DNA of 64,000 nucleotides, from contig NZ_JACJRQ010000007.1 in assembly GCF_014697355.1 (NCBI RefSeq), positions 62,001 to 126,000 of the forward strand, given 5' to 3'. This stretch comes from Nostoc calcicola FACHB-3891 (GTDB lineage: Bacteria > Cyanobacteriota > Cyanobacteriia > Cyanobacteriales > Nostocaceae). Both the position numbers and the translations under genes were made by a program. Within the stretch, counting starts at the first letter, position 1; each line of letters begins with the position of its first letter. The notes under the pieces were generated by a model. It saw only the letters and a list, made by a program, of their open reading frames with translations, was not told where the DNA came from and made no database searches. Shown here one piece after another: positions 47,106 through 55,078 of the stretch.

Positions 47106-47872
47106 CTTTTAAAATTCCTTGACAGGAAGACTACGGTAGGTTTTATATAAATAGTATTCAATCGTACTGACATCAATTACTGAAATTTTTTAGGCTTCCA
47201 TCATCCCAGTAAACGAGCATTTACTGAATTGCGATCGCCTAAAAAAACGTGGTCAACACTAAAAAATCAAAATTTTAAAGATTCAACAAGCTGTAATTCA
47301 CTCTGGGTAAGCGTTTAAGCGTTTATCTAAATCACTTAGCGTCCAAAAAACCCATCTTGCCACAATGACCCCTAAACCTGCAAGCTCTTAACCTTAGTTA
47401 GGCGATCAAAGCTGTAACAGCACGCTTATCGTCTTTTTTTAAAGACAAAACTTGTCTAATTATGTCTCGAAAATTTGTTTGTAATATACACCCCGCTTGC
47501 CAAATACTACAGGTAGGTAGCCAAGCTCCCACTAGCCACATGCGAAGATCGTAATGTCAGTAGACCGAAAAGAGCTTATAAATAGGTGGTTTTTCTCTCA
47601 GTATTTTCTCACGTTTCAATTCCGATTGCTATATGACTTCTTCAAGAAGTCGGGTATCTCTTTGTTCACAAATGATTTAGAACTGCTGTATCTATAAAAT
47701 ATTGAAAATATTGACCTCGACATAATTAGTCAATTTGGGTCGAATAAATCAAGTATTTAGCCTTGAAAACTGAATTATTACAGCTAATAATGCAAGTGTG
47801 AGGGTAAGCAATTAACGCTTAATTCCAAACACATACTAATCTGTTTTCCAAAAAGTATTGGAGGAAAAAACA
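47106..47872. other. 767-bp divergent intergenic region upstream of the precursor peptides
   Basis: Contains the leader region of the putative RiPP cluster and the caspase-GUN4 promoter. A hairpin GACTTCTTCAAGAAGTC lies at 47635-47651. AT content rises towards 47873. No ORF with a double-glycine leader or other credible gene was seen here. Confidence 0.45.
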
Positions 47873-48091
47873 ATGGGTAATACCAAAAATTCTGCACTGA
47901 ATCCTACTGGTTCTGAACTGTTTATGGATTCTGAAAGTTTCCTGCAAGACCTAGCTGATACAGATGCTATGAACGTGCAGGGAGGAGAAGGACCCCCAAT
48001 CAACAAATTGCTGGAATTCGGTGTAACTGTGTATGCACTGAATAATGTTGTTTCCTTAGCCAAGTCATTTAGTAAATACAGTAAAGCCTAG
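47873..48091 (+). CDS. RiPP precursor peptide 1 (double-glycine leader)
   Basis: 72 residues from ATG 47873, with a strong GGAGG at 47860-47864. Leader: ELFMDSESFLQDLADTDAMN then VQGG, a classic double-glycine site preceded by a DxDxM pattern. Predicted core: about 34 residues beginning EGPPINKLLEFGVTVYALNN and ending SKYSKA, with one Thr, four Ser and no Cys. The paralogue at 48325 shares leader and core motifs (KLLE(F/Y), (N/S)N(V/I)VSL.K). Adjacent kinase and HopA1-family genes suggest Ser/Thr dehydration. A TTG at 47858 opens the same frame but overlaps the Shine-Dalgarno site. Confidence 0.75.
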   Translation: MGNTKNSALNPTGSELFMDSESFLQDLADTDAMNVQGGEGPPINKLLEFGVTVYALNNVVSLAKSFSKYSKA

Positions 48092-48101
48092 TTTATTAAT
48101 A

Positions 48102-48145
48102 TTGAATAGGATTAAGCTTGTGTGTGATTGGTAAATCCTATTCAA
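48102..48145 (+). terminator. 12-bp hairpin between the two precursor genes
   Basis: TTGAATAGGATT (48102-48113) and AATCCTATTCAA (48134-48145) form a perfect 12-bp stem with a 20-nt loop, 11 bp after the first precursor stop; TTTAG follows. It may be a partial terminator or an mRNA-stabilising hairpin that favours precursor 1 over downstream genes. Confidence 0.6.
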
Positions 48146-48324
48146 TTTAGCTAATGAGCGGGATGAAGTCTTTATATCCTGCTCATATTCAATAATCTAC
48201 CAATCAATGATATCAATATAGCTATTTGATTTTATTGATAAACTACTCATAGAGGTAGCGAACATAGAACAAATTTGTTTACGAATAATTTAGATTTATT
48301 TTAGTACTTCAAGAAATTAAAACA

Positions 48325-48546
48325 ATGAATAAAACATCAACCTTTGAAATCTTCCATAATTGTGAAATATTACTACAAGAATTGTCTGATGTAGATTCCA
48401 TGATGATAAATGGAGGAAAAAGTAATACTTATTTTCATGATAGTAACTTTGAAAGAAAGTTATTGGAGTATGCGTTAGTAGGATTTGCTATCTCTAACAT
48501 TGTGTCGCTAGTCAAGTTATTTCTTGATACTCGTCAACATCGATAG
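48325..48546 (+). CDS. RiPP precursor peptide 2 (double-glycine leader)
   Basis: 73 residues, MNKTSTFEIFHNCEILLQEL with SDVDSMMINGG as leader end. The predicted core starts KSNTYFHDSNFERKLLEYAL and ends DTRQHR. Ser/Thr are present and Cys absent (the only Cys is in the leader). Alignment with precursor 1 is clear without gaps in two blocks: E(L/I)F...LQ(D/E)L(A/S)D(T/V)D(A/S)M...GG and KLLE(F/Y)......(N/S)N(V/I)VSL(A/V)K. The ribosome binding site is weak (AAGAAATT). It lies 53 bp before the kinase start, probably co-transcribed with it. Confidence 0.72.
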   Translation: MNKTSTFEIFHNCEILLQELSDVDSMMINGGKSNTYFHDSNFERKLLEYALVGFAISNIVSLVKLFLDTRQHR

Positions 48547-48599
48547 CAAGATAGTATCTCCTGTTCACAATGATTATATCTAGCAAGAGGTTTCAAAAT

Positions 48600-49784
48600 A
48601 TGTCTTTTTTATTAAGTAACAAAAATGTTCTTGATTACCTAGTTGACAAAGGTATCTGTACTGAAGAAAATCGGGACAGTAGCAAGATTGAATTAAAACC
48701 TGCTAAAAACTTTAATCTTTTACTTACTTTATCAGATGACCGTCAATTTCTAGTTAAGCAAGAACCTCATAACCGTCAAGGAAAAACAGCAGGTGAATTT
48801 TTGAGAGAGTGGCAATTTCAAAAGTTATTACAAACTTTTTCAGAATTTAGATATATTCGTTCCTCTTTCTCAGAAGCAATTTATTTTGATGATGACAATT
48901 CAATTATTGTTTTTGATTATTTCCCAGACTATCGAGATGTGGCAAATTTCTACGGTAGAGAGAATATTTTTCCTACTGCTGTTGCATCCGCGATCGGTGA
49001 AATAGTTGCTGCAATTCATCGCCTAACTTTAGATCGTCAAGACTATCAAGAAGTGTTTGAATTCAAAACGGGAGTATTTAGTAACCAGGCTTTTGAGATA
49101 ACTATTACTTTAGGAAGACTGACTCCAGAAATTTTTGGCAGTTATCCTGACAACGCTTTGAGATTCTTTGCACTTTATCAGCGATACTCTAGTCTGAAAG
49201 AGGCGATCGCAGAATTAAGCAATGCTGTTGAACCTTGTTGTCTGATTCATAACGACCTCAAGCTGAATAATATCTTACTAGCCAATAGTTGGGAAGCAGC
49301 AGTTTCTCCAACATCGGCACCAGCTAACAGTATTATTCGCCTAATTGACTGGGAAAAATCAAGTTTGGGAGATCCAGCTAGTGATTTAGGAACACTGATT
49401 GCTAGTTACCTGCAAATTTGGTTATATGGCTTGATTACTAGTAAAACAATTCCCATCGAAGAATCTCTACATCTAGCTACAACTTCCCTGGAACTGCTTC
49501 AGCCTTCGATCGCCGCTTTGACAATCACTTATTTCAGCAAGTTTCCCGAAATTTTAGAGCGTCGTCCTGATTTTTTGCTACGTGTCGTGCAATTTTCAGG
49601 TTTAGCTTTGATCCAAGCAATTCAAGCAACGCTTCAGCACGAGAAAACCTTTGGTAATTCAGAAATTTGCATTCTCCAAGTTGCCAAAACTTTGTTGTGT
49701 CGTCCAGAACAATCAATTCAGACTGTGTTTGGAATGACAGCTTTTGAATTGATTTACCGAGAAGGGGGAAAGGGGAAAGGGTAA
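48600..49784 (+). CDS. APH-fold phosphotransferase (putative RiPP Ser/Thr kinase)
   Basis: 394 residues from ATG 48600, preferred because AAGAGG (48585-48590) precedes it. Aminoglycoside-phosphotransferase/choline-kinase fold: nucleotide-binding Lys probably in RQFLVKQEP, catalytic loop LIHNDLKLNNILL (HxDxxxxN), metal site IRLIDWEKSSLGDPASDLG. Class V lanthipeptide kinases (LxmK) and TvaC of thioviridamide clusters belong to this superfamily, and the combination with a HopA1 protein and leader peptides is what suggests that role; by itself the gene could phosphorylate a small molecule. The last residues (GGKGKG) come from the following repeat, so the C-terminus may have been altered. Confidence 0.8.
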   Translation: MSFLLSNKNVLDYLVDKGICTEENRDSSKIELKPAKNFNLLLTLSDDRQFLVKQEPHNRQGKTAGEFLREWQFQKLLQTFSEFRYIRSSFSEAIYFDDDNSIIVFDYFPDYRDVANFYGRENIFPTAVASAIGEIVAAIHRLTLDRQDYQEVFEFKTGVFSNQAFEITITLGRLTPEIFGSYPDNALRFFALYQRYSSLKEAIAELSNAVEPCCLIHNDLKLNNILLANSWEAAVSPTSAPANSIIRLIDWEKSSLGDPASDLGTLIASYLQIWLYGLITSKTIPIEESLHLATTSLELLQPSIAALTITYFSKFPEILERRPDFLLRVVQFSGLALIQAIQATLQHEKTFGNSEICILQVAKTLLCRPEQSIQTVFGMTAFELIYREGGKGKG

Positions 49785-50012
49785 GAATTAAAAACACGGG
49801 TAAAGGTTAAAGGGTAAAGGGTAAAGGGTAAGAATTAAAAACACGGGTAAAGGTTAAAGGGTAAAGGGTAAAGGGTAAGAATTAAAAACACGGGTAAAGG
49901 TTAAAGGGTAAAGGGTAAAGGGTAAGAATTAAAAACACGGGTAAAGGTTAAAGGGTAAAGGGTAAAGGGTAAGAATTAAAAACACGGGTAAAGGTTAAAG
50001 GGTAAAGGGATA
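49781..50012. repeat. 47-bp tandem repeat, about five copies
   Basis: GTAAGAATTAAAAACACGGG begins at 49781, 49828, 49875, 49922 and 49969: exactly 47 bp apart. The remainder of the unit is TAAAGGTTAAAGGGTAAAGG. Units look identical, indicating recent amplification. At 50013-50080 a C-rich block (CCTTTCCCCCTTCCCCCTTC) is roughly complementary, so the transcript could form a long hairpin between the kinase and HopA1 genes. Confidence 0.9.
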
Positions 50013-50126
50013 AATTTAACCTTTCCCCCTTCCCCCTTCTCCTTCCCCTTTCCCCCTTTCCCCTTCCCCTTCTTCATCATATACCTTTGCACTTGTCTAA
50101 GTAGATTTAATTACTAACATAAAATT

Positions 50127-51248
50127 ATGCAATTGCTAAATTCACTGACATTGCAAACTGCAAATACTTCGAGCCAGCCATTACTAACTACTTTGGAAGA
50201 TATAGCTACTAAAGTTCAGATTCAATCTAACTTTTGTATTTCTCATCCAAATTACAAACCCTTAAAACTTCCAGATGAGGCAGTATCACGCTTTCAGCGA
50301 TTACCATTAAACCTTCAGCACAAGTTTCTCAATTCACAATTGTGCAATTTTCTCTATAGCATCTACTATTGCGGTGCTGGACGAACTGCTCTGTCTTTAG
50401 ATATAAATCCAATGGATGCGACAATGCCCAAAAATCTAGAGAACAATACTTATCTTGGAGTAGATGTAGAGTTTTATGAGCAATTACACTTGTCCAATAA
50501 AGGTAAAGGCTATTTTGATCCTGGTTGGCAAGTTTTAATGGAAGAGAGCGATCGCACTGTTGCGGTGAAAAAAGGTGACTTGACTTTGCATATAGAGCGC
50601 GATCGCTCTCTTCAAGATACAGAGCAAAATGCGATCGCTCCAGACATAGTTGCTGTCAAAATGCCTCGTAATTTAGTGCAGAACGGTTTTTATATGGCGG
50701 TTGGAGATGCGGGAGTATCAAGTGGTGCTGATACAGCGATCGATTCACACCTTGTACGTGTCTACTTTAATTTAAGTCCTGAAGGTGCAGTTGCCGTCAT
50801 GAGCAGCCTCACACAGCAACTAAATACCATGTTGATTCCCTTCACTTTTAAAGCACTCTACAATCCTTCAGACTACGAGCGCTATGATACAGCAGTGCTT
50901 TACTTTGAAAAAGCCAAATATCCAGTTATTCAACAAGTCTTACAAGATATTTATGTAAAAGATAAATCGTATTTTAGAGACGAAGTACCGCTGTTTACAA
51001 AATTACTGGCACCAGGACTTGCTGTTGCAGAAGAACCAAATAATAAATTTTCTGAAAAAGAAAGTTTTGGCATAAATCGTTGTCAAATTATTACCAATGG
51101 TTTACTAGAAGCTTTGCAACAAGGAGATGAATCAACAGAAAATCGGATGACTGGGATTATCAAACAATTTGACTTACAGGGAATTGAATTGCAACGTCCT
51201 TATCTTAATTCCAATTCTCAGGATATTTACACACCATTAGCTTCTTGA
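50127..51248 (+). CDS. HopA1-family protein (putative dehydratase lyase partner)
   Basis: 373 residues with the HopA1 domain over about 55-345: FLYSIYYCGAG, VDVEFYEQLHLSNKGKGYFD, FYMAVGD, VRVYFNLSPEGAVAVM, FTFKALYNPSDYERYDTAVL and SFGINRCQIITNGLLEAL. The family is named after the Pseudomonas syringae effector but is frequent in cyanobacteria. In class V lanthipeptide pathways (LxmY) and thioviridamide (TvaD) such proteins are proposed to eliminate phosphate from phospho-Ser/Thr made by the partner kinase. Here it follows the APH-fold kinase by 342 bp, most of it tandem repeat. No signal peptide, so cytoplasmic action is expected. Confidence 0.85.
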   Translation: MQLLNSLTLQTANTSSQPLLTTLEDIATKVQIQSNFCISHPNYKPLKLPDEAVSRFQRLPLNLQHKFLNSQLCNFLYSIYYCGAGRTALSLDINPMDATMPKNLENNTYLGVDVEFYEQLHLSNKGKGYFDPGWQVLMEESDRTVAVKKGDLTLHIERDRSLQDTEQNAIAPDIVAVKMPRNLVQNGFYMAVGDAGVSSGADTAIDSHLVRVYFNLSPEGAVAVMSSLTQQLNTMLIPFTFKALYNPSDYERYDTAVLYFEKAKYPVIQQVLQDIYVKDKSYFRDEVPLFTKLLAPGLAVAEEPNNKFSEKESFGINRCQIITNGLLEALQQGDESTENRMTGIIKQFDLQGIELQRPYLNSNSQDIYTPLAS

Positions 51249-51489
51249 AAAAGAATACAGAATACAGAATTCAGAATTCAGCAATCTTGACGCGACGCTC
51301 GTTGCGCTAAAGCGTCTCCCCTTCTCCCAAAGGGAGAGGCTAGCGCCAAGGGAGAAGACTCGCTCTAAGCGAACGCGAGTGCGTCTCTAAGAGTTGCCAT
51401 GCCCTTCGCGTTAGCATCTCCAAAGGAGAAGGCTTTACGCTGCGAACGCAAGTGCGTCTCCTAGAGAAGCACCGCTTTTTCGGTCAAAA
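51245..51489. repeat. direct repeat copy A (left of the winged-helix gene)
   Basis: Shares with 52759-52964 the string of blocks CAGAATTCAGCAATCTTGAC, ACTCGCTCTAAGCGAACGC, GTGCGTCTCTAAGAGTTGCC, GAGAAGGCTTTACGCTGCGA and AGAAGCACCGCTTTTTCGGT, in the same order and orientation. Copy A has an extra hairpin (CTTCTCCCAAAGGGAGAGG). Confidence 0.8.
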
Positions 51490-52058
51490 AACATTGCTGT
51501 TAGCGGATAGCTAAGGTTTAGCCCATTCTGACGACTAACGCCTTTATTCTGTTTGATAAATAAGGAATATAAGTCCTTGATTGTGCCGGAAATATTTTTA
51601 GCCGCAGTGGACAGTCTAAGCTGAAATCAGCCTATTTTTTAAATCACTCATAGGCAAAAAATGTGAAATTGTATTTGTGCGATCGCATAACTCTTCGGAT
51701 GCTTTGCACCCAGAGTCACGTTACACGCAACTTGGGTTAATAAATAACTAACAATTTAAATCTTTCTGGAGATATAAATTAAATAAAATCTCAATGAAAT
51801 ACTTTACTACTATTTAGGGCTGTGATTGCTAATATTACTTTACTAAGATTGAAGTTGCTCAAATAAATGCACAATTTGGCTATTTAGCAAAACAATTCAC
51901 TTTAACTGAATTGTACTTCACTATAGCTTAGTCAGAACAAGCAGATAAGACTGGTGGAACAGATTTTTCAAAAAATATTGAGCTAAATAGACCAATTAAA
52001 TAGCTGTTATTGCAAAAACACCAATTTGGAATGCTTTTCTATTTGGATGAGGTTTGTA
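51490..52058. other. AT-rich spacer before the winged-helix gene
   Basis: At 51546-51570, ATTCTGTTTGATAAATAAGG parallels ATTCTGTTCGATAAAAAAGG just before the parvulin-like gene at 53018, so copy A may include a remnant of that gene's leader. The remainder (51600-52040) shows no gene. Confidence 0.4.
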
Positions 52059-52670
52059 ATGTCTATGTCACCTGAAATCAAGCAATTTCAATCTTTTGAA
52101 AACTATAACGTTAATACCAGTAAGTTTTTAACACCTTTTCAGCAAAAAGTTCTGCTGAAAAATCTTCAAGCAAATTTACAACCCGAATACCGTCGTCGGA
52201 TCGAAATTATGTTGCTGGCAGATCAAGGTAAATCTCCAAGCAAAATTTCTCAAATATTAGGCTGCTCCTATCACATGGCGCGATATTGGAGTAGTGTAGC
52301 AAAAGCTGGGTTAGCCCACCATTGGCAGGAACAAAGAATAGGCAGGCCAAAGAGTGTTAATGAGCAATATATCGAACGCTTGAAAGAATTGGTAACTCAT
52401 AGCCCTCATGAGTATGGCTATCCGTTTCAAAGCTGGACAGCACAATGGTTAAGCAAACATTTAGTAAGTGAAATTGGGATTAAAATTACCGAACGTCACA
52501 TCAGTCGTTTACTTAAACAAATGGGATTGTCTACGAAACAAACAAACAATAGCCCTAAACAAGAAACTGCCGATATTCAAGATTGTGACATTATCATAAG
52601 CGACCTGCAATTGCCCTGCGATACTAATAGTTTTGAAGGGTTATTCAATTTCGTTAATACCCATCACTAA
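52059..52670 (+). CDS. winged-helix protein related to IS630-type transposase N-termini
   Basis: 203 residues from ATG 52059, preceded by GATGAGG at 52046-52052. A helix-turn-helix (RRRIEIMLLADQGKSPSKIS, QILGCSYHMARYW) is followed by a winged-helix segment (VTHSPHEYGYPFQSWTAQWL, ITERHISRLLKQMGLS) as in the DNA-binding part of IS630 transposases. No DDE catalytic domain follows; the acidic C-terminal 45 residues are of unknown type. It could be a domesticated regulator of the neighbouring peptide cluster or a transposase remnant. It is bracketed by direct repeats at 51245 and 52759. Confidence 0.75.
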   Translation: MSMSPEIKQFQSFENYNVNTSKFLTPFQQKVLLKNLQANLQPEYRRRIEIMLLADQGKSPSKISQILGCSYHMARYWSSVAKAGLAHHWQEQRIGRPKSVNEQYIERLKELVTHSPHEYGYPFQSWTAQWLSKHLVSEIGIKITERHISRLLKQMGLSTKQTNNSPKQETADIQDCDIIISDLQLPCDTNSFEGLFNFVNTHH

Positions 52671-52758
52671 TTATTTGGAAAAAGGGAGTATATATTTTCA
52701 GATTTGTAGTTGAAGATGCTATTGCTGTTTCAACGACAAATCTAGAGATTGGTTCTCT

Positions 52759-52964
52759 TTGAAAAAGAATTCAGAATTCAGAATTCAGAATTCAGCAATC
52801 TTGACGCGACTCGAAAATACTCGCTACCGCGGACTCGCTCTAAGCGAACGCAAGTGCGTCTCTAAGAGTTGCCATGCCGTTCGCGTTAGCGTCTCTGAAA
52901 GAGAAGGCTTTACGCTGCGAACGCAAGTGCGTCTCGTAGAGAAGCACCGCTTTTTCGGTCAAAA
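52759..52964. repeat. direct repeat copy B (right of the winged-helix gene)
   Basis: See copy A at 51245. The blocks run from CAGAATTCAGCAATCTTGAC to AGAAGCACCGCTTTTTCGGT. Copy B ends about 50 bp before the parvulin-like gene and is followed by further CTGACTCCTGACTCCTGAAT units. Confidence 0.8.
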
Positions 52965-53017
52965 TTAATTCTGACTCCTGACTCCTGAATTCTGTTCGAT
53001 AAAAAAGGAATTAAGTA

Positions 53018-53752
53018 ATGACTGATTCTTTGATTATTTCTGCGGAAGATATATTGTATCAACTTAAGCTTTCTTGCCAAATTCCAGATATTATTGCAGC
53101 AATAGCTACTCGTAAAATTATTGCTGATGCTGCTGATAAAGCAGGCATAAAAATCCATGCAGGAGAGCTTCAGCAGGCGGCAGATAACATGCGAGTGACA
53201 AAAAAACTTGTCAAAGCTAAAGATACTGAAGTCTGGTTAGAAAAGCATTATCTTTCCCTAAATGAATTCAAAGAATTAGTCCAAATTTCCCTGCTTTCTG
53301 CAAAGTTAGCAAATCATCTATTTGTAGAGCAAGTCGAACCTTTCTTTTCTGCACATCAACTCGATTATGCTCCATCTATTACTTATGAAGTTGTTTTAGA
53401 TGACGAGGACTTAGCTTGGGAACTATTTTATGCACTGCAAGAAAACAAAATCTGTTTCCAAGATATTGCCCAGCAATACATACAAGAACCAGAACTACGC
53501 CGCGTCGGTGGATATTGCGGAATCCGATGCCGTAGCAATTTTAGTCCGGAGATTGCAGCTTGTGTCTTTACTGCTCATCCGCCGCAGCTTCTCAAGCCAA
53601 TTGTCACACAAAAAGGAGTTCATCTTATTTGGGTTGAAGAAATTATTCAGCCTCATTTAGATGAAGCACTGCGCTGTAAGATTCTAAGAGACTTGTTTTC
53701 TAATTGGTTAAAGCAACAACTTGAGGAGATTCAAATTGTAGTGCAGATCTAA
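53018..53752 (+). CDS. SurA/parvulin-like peptidylprolyl isomerase family protein
   Basis: 244 residues. The N-terminal half is helical and SurA-like (LKLSCQIPDIIAAIATRKII, HAGELQQAADNMRV). The C-terminal half (about 135-225) resembles a rotamase: FQDIAQQYIQEPELRRVGGY, LKPIVTQKGVHLIWVEEI. No signal peptide, so probably cytoplasmic, unlike classical SurA. The start has AAGGA 9 bases upstream. From memory, similar proteins often accompany ABC/HlyD peptide-export operons in Nostocales, so a chaperone role for the neighbouring precursor peptides is plausible; no exporter is in this window. Confidence 0.78.
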   Translation: MTDSLIISAEDILYQLKLSCQIPDIIAAIATRKIIADAADKAGIKIHAGELQQAADNMRVTKKLVKAKDTEVWLEKHYLSLNEFKELVQISLLSAKLANHLFVEQVEPFFSAHQLDYAPSITYEVVLDDEDLAWELFYALQENKICFQDIAQQYIQEPELRRVGGYCGIRCRSNFSPEIAACVFTAHPPQLLKPIVTQKGVHLIWVEEIIQPHLDEALRCKILRDLFSNWLKQQLEEIQIVVQI

Positions 53753-53826
53753 TCATAAATTTATTCTTTGGAGTTCCCTAAAATCATAACGATCGCTATG
53801 ATTATATTGCTGATACGATATCTAAA

Positions 53827-54774
53827 ATGCGAGAACTTTACCCAGCGATCGAACCTTACCGAGAAGGAAGTTTACAGGTTTCTGACCTGCATACTATCCA
53901 TTTTGAAGAATCAGGTAACCCCCAAGGCCAACCCATAGTTTTGCTGCATGGAGGGCCTGGTGGTGGATGTCCACCTGTTTATCGCCAATATTTCCACCCA
54001 GAAAAATGGCGGCTGGTGATGTTTGACCAGCGCGGTTGCGGTCAAAGTAAACCCCATGCTGAATTACGAGAAAACACCACTTGGGATTTAGTTAGTGATA
54101 TCGAAAAACTCCGCCAACATTTAAAGATAGAAAAGTGGGTAGTCTTCGGTGGTAGTTGGGGTAGCACTTTATCATTAGCCTATAGTCAAACCCATCCCTC
54201 TCGATGCACGGGATTAATTCTTCGTGGTATCTTTATGCTCAGACAAAAAGAGTTGCGATGGTTCTATCAAGAAGGTACTAGCTATATTTTTCCTGATGCT
54301 TGGGAAGAATATTTAAAACCAATTCCCATCGATGAACGTCACGATCTGATTGCAGCATATTACAAACGCTTGACCAGTCCAGATTTAGAAATTCAATTGA
54401 CAGCAGCGCGTGCTTGGTCAATTTGGGAAGCTAGTACAAGTAGACTTTTTTTCGATCCAGAACTCATGCAAAAGTTTGGCGACAGTGAATTTGCCTCAGC
54501 TTTTGCTCGTATTGAATGCCATTATTTTATCAATAAGGGATTTTTTGAAACTGAAGAACAATTACTTTTAAATGTTGACCGCATCCGCCATATTCCGGCG
54601 ATAATTGTTCAGGGACGTTATGACGTAGTTTGCCCGATGATATCAGCTTGGGAATTACATCGTGCTTGGCCAGAAGCCGAATTTATTGTGATTCCTGATG
54701 CCGGTCATTCCATGAGTGAACCAGGAATTTGTAGTGCTTTGATTGACGCAACAGATAAGTTTGCAAACTTATAG
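53827..54774 (+). CDS. pip: prolyl iminopeptidase
   Basis: Alpha/beta-hydrolase (peptidase S33) that removes N-terminal proline. 315 residues, the usual length. Oxyanion loop LLHGGPGGGCPP, FDQRGCGQSKPH, nucleophile Ser in VFGGSWGSTLSLAY, catalytic Asp in IIVQGRYDVVCP and His in IPDAGHSM. The cap segment with LTSPDLEIQLTAARAWSIWE matches the family. It follows the parvulin-like gene by 74 bp on the same strand; whether it belongs functionally to the peptide cluster is doubtful since it is a common housekeeping gene. Confidence 0.93.
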   Translation: MRELYPAIEPYREGSLQVSDLHTIHFEESGNPQGQPIVLLHGGPGGGCPPVYRQYFHPEKWRLVMFDQRGCGQSKPHAELRENTTWDLVSDIEKLRQHLKIEKWVVFGGSWGSTLSLAYSQTHPSRCTGLILRGIFMLRQKELRWFYQEGTSYIFPDAWEEYLKPIPIDERHDLIAAYYKRLTSPDLEIQLTAARAWSIWEASTSRLFFDPELMQKFGDSEFASAFARIECHYFINKGFFETEEQLLLNVDRIRHIPAIIVQGRYDVVCPMISAWELHRAWPEAEFIVIPDAGHSMSEPGICSALIDATDKFANL

Positions 54775-55078
54775 TAGAATTCAGAATTCAGAATTCAGAA
54801 TTCAGGAGTCAGAATTCAGATGAAGGTTAAGTGACTGGTGGATATGAATAAATAGTCAAACACCACATTAAATTGAAAAGTTTGTGGTGCTTATAGGTGG
54901 CGATTCCCAATCTCCCATACTCTTGATTCTGATTACCAATTTTAAACACGATTGCGACAAATGGATCGTCAAAAAGTTTATTTACTAACTCTTTGACAAT
55001 CCATCTTGGAAAGTCTCAAATCCGAAATCAAAAATTGTATGACTTCTGAATTCTGACTTCTGAATTCTGAATTCTTCA
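54775..55078. repeat. convergent spacer with repeats and a hairpin
   Basis: CAGAATTCAGAATTCAGAAT repeats at 54779-54818 and their complement at 55040-55078 face each other. Between them, 54961-55003 forms a stem ATGGATcGTCAAA / TTTGACaATCCAT, a likely bidirectional terminator for the convergent pip and NUDIX genes. Confidence 0.6.

Noticed and set aside
49781..50012. Possible CRISPR array (five identical units)
   Set aside because: The units are contiguous with no unique spacers and there are no cas genes; it is a simple tandem repeat. The same applies to the arrays at 9752, 14712 and 37421.
52059..52670. Calling this gene a complete transposase
   Set aside because: Only the DNA-binding half resembles IS630 transposases; no DDE domain or terminal inverted repeats were found, and the flanking repeats are direct, not inverted.
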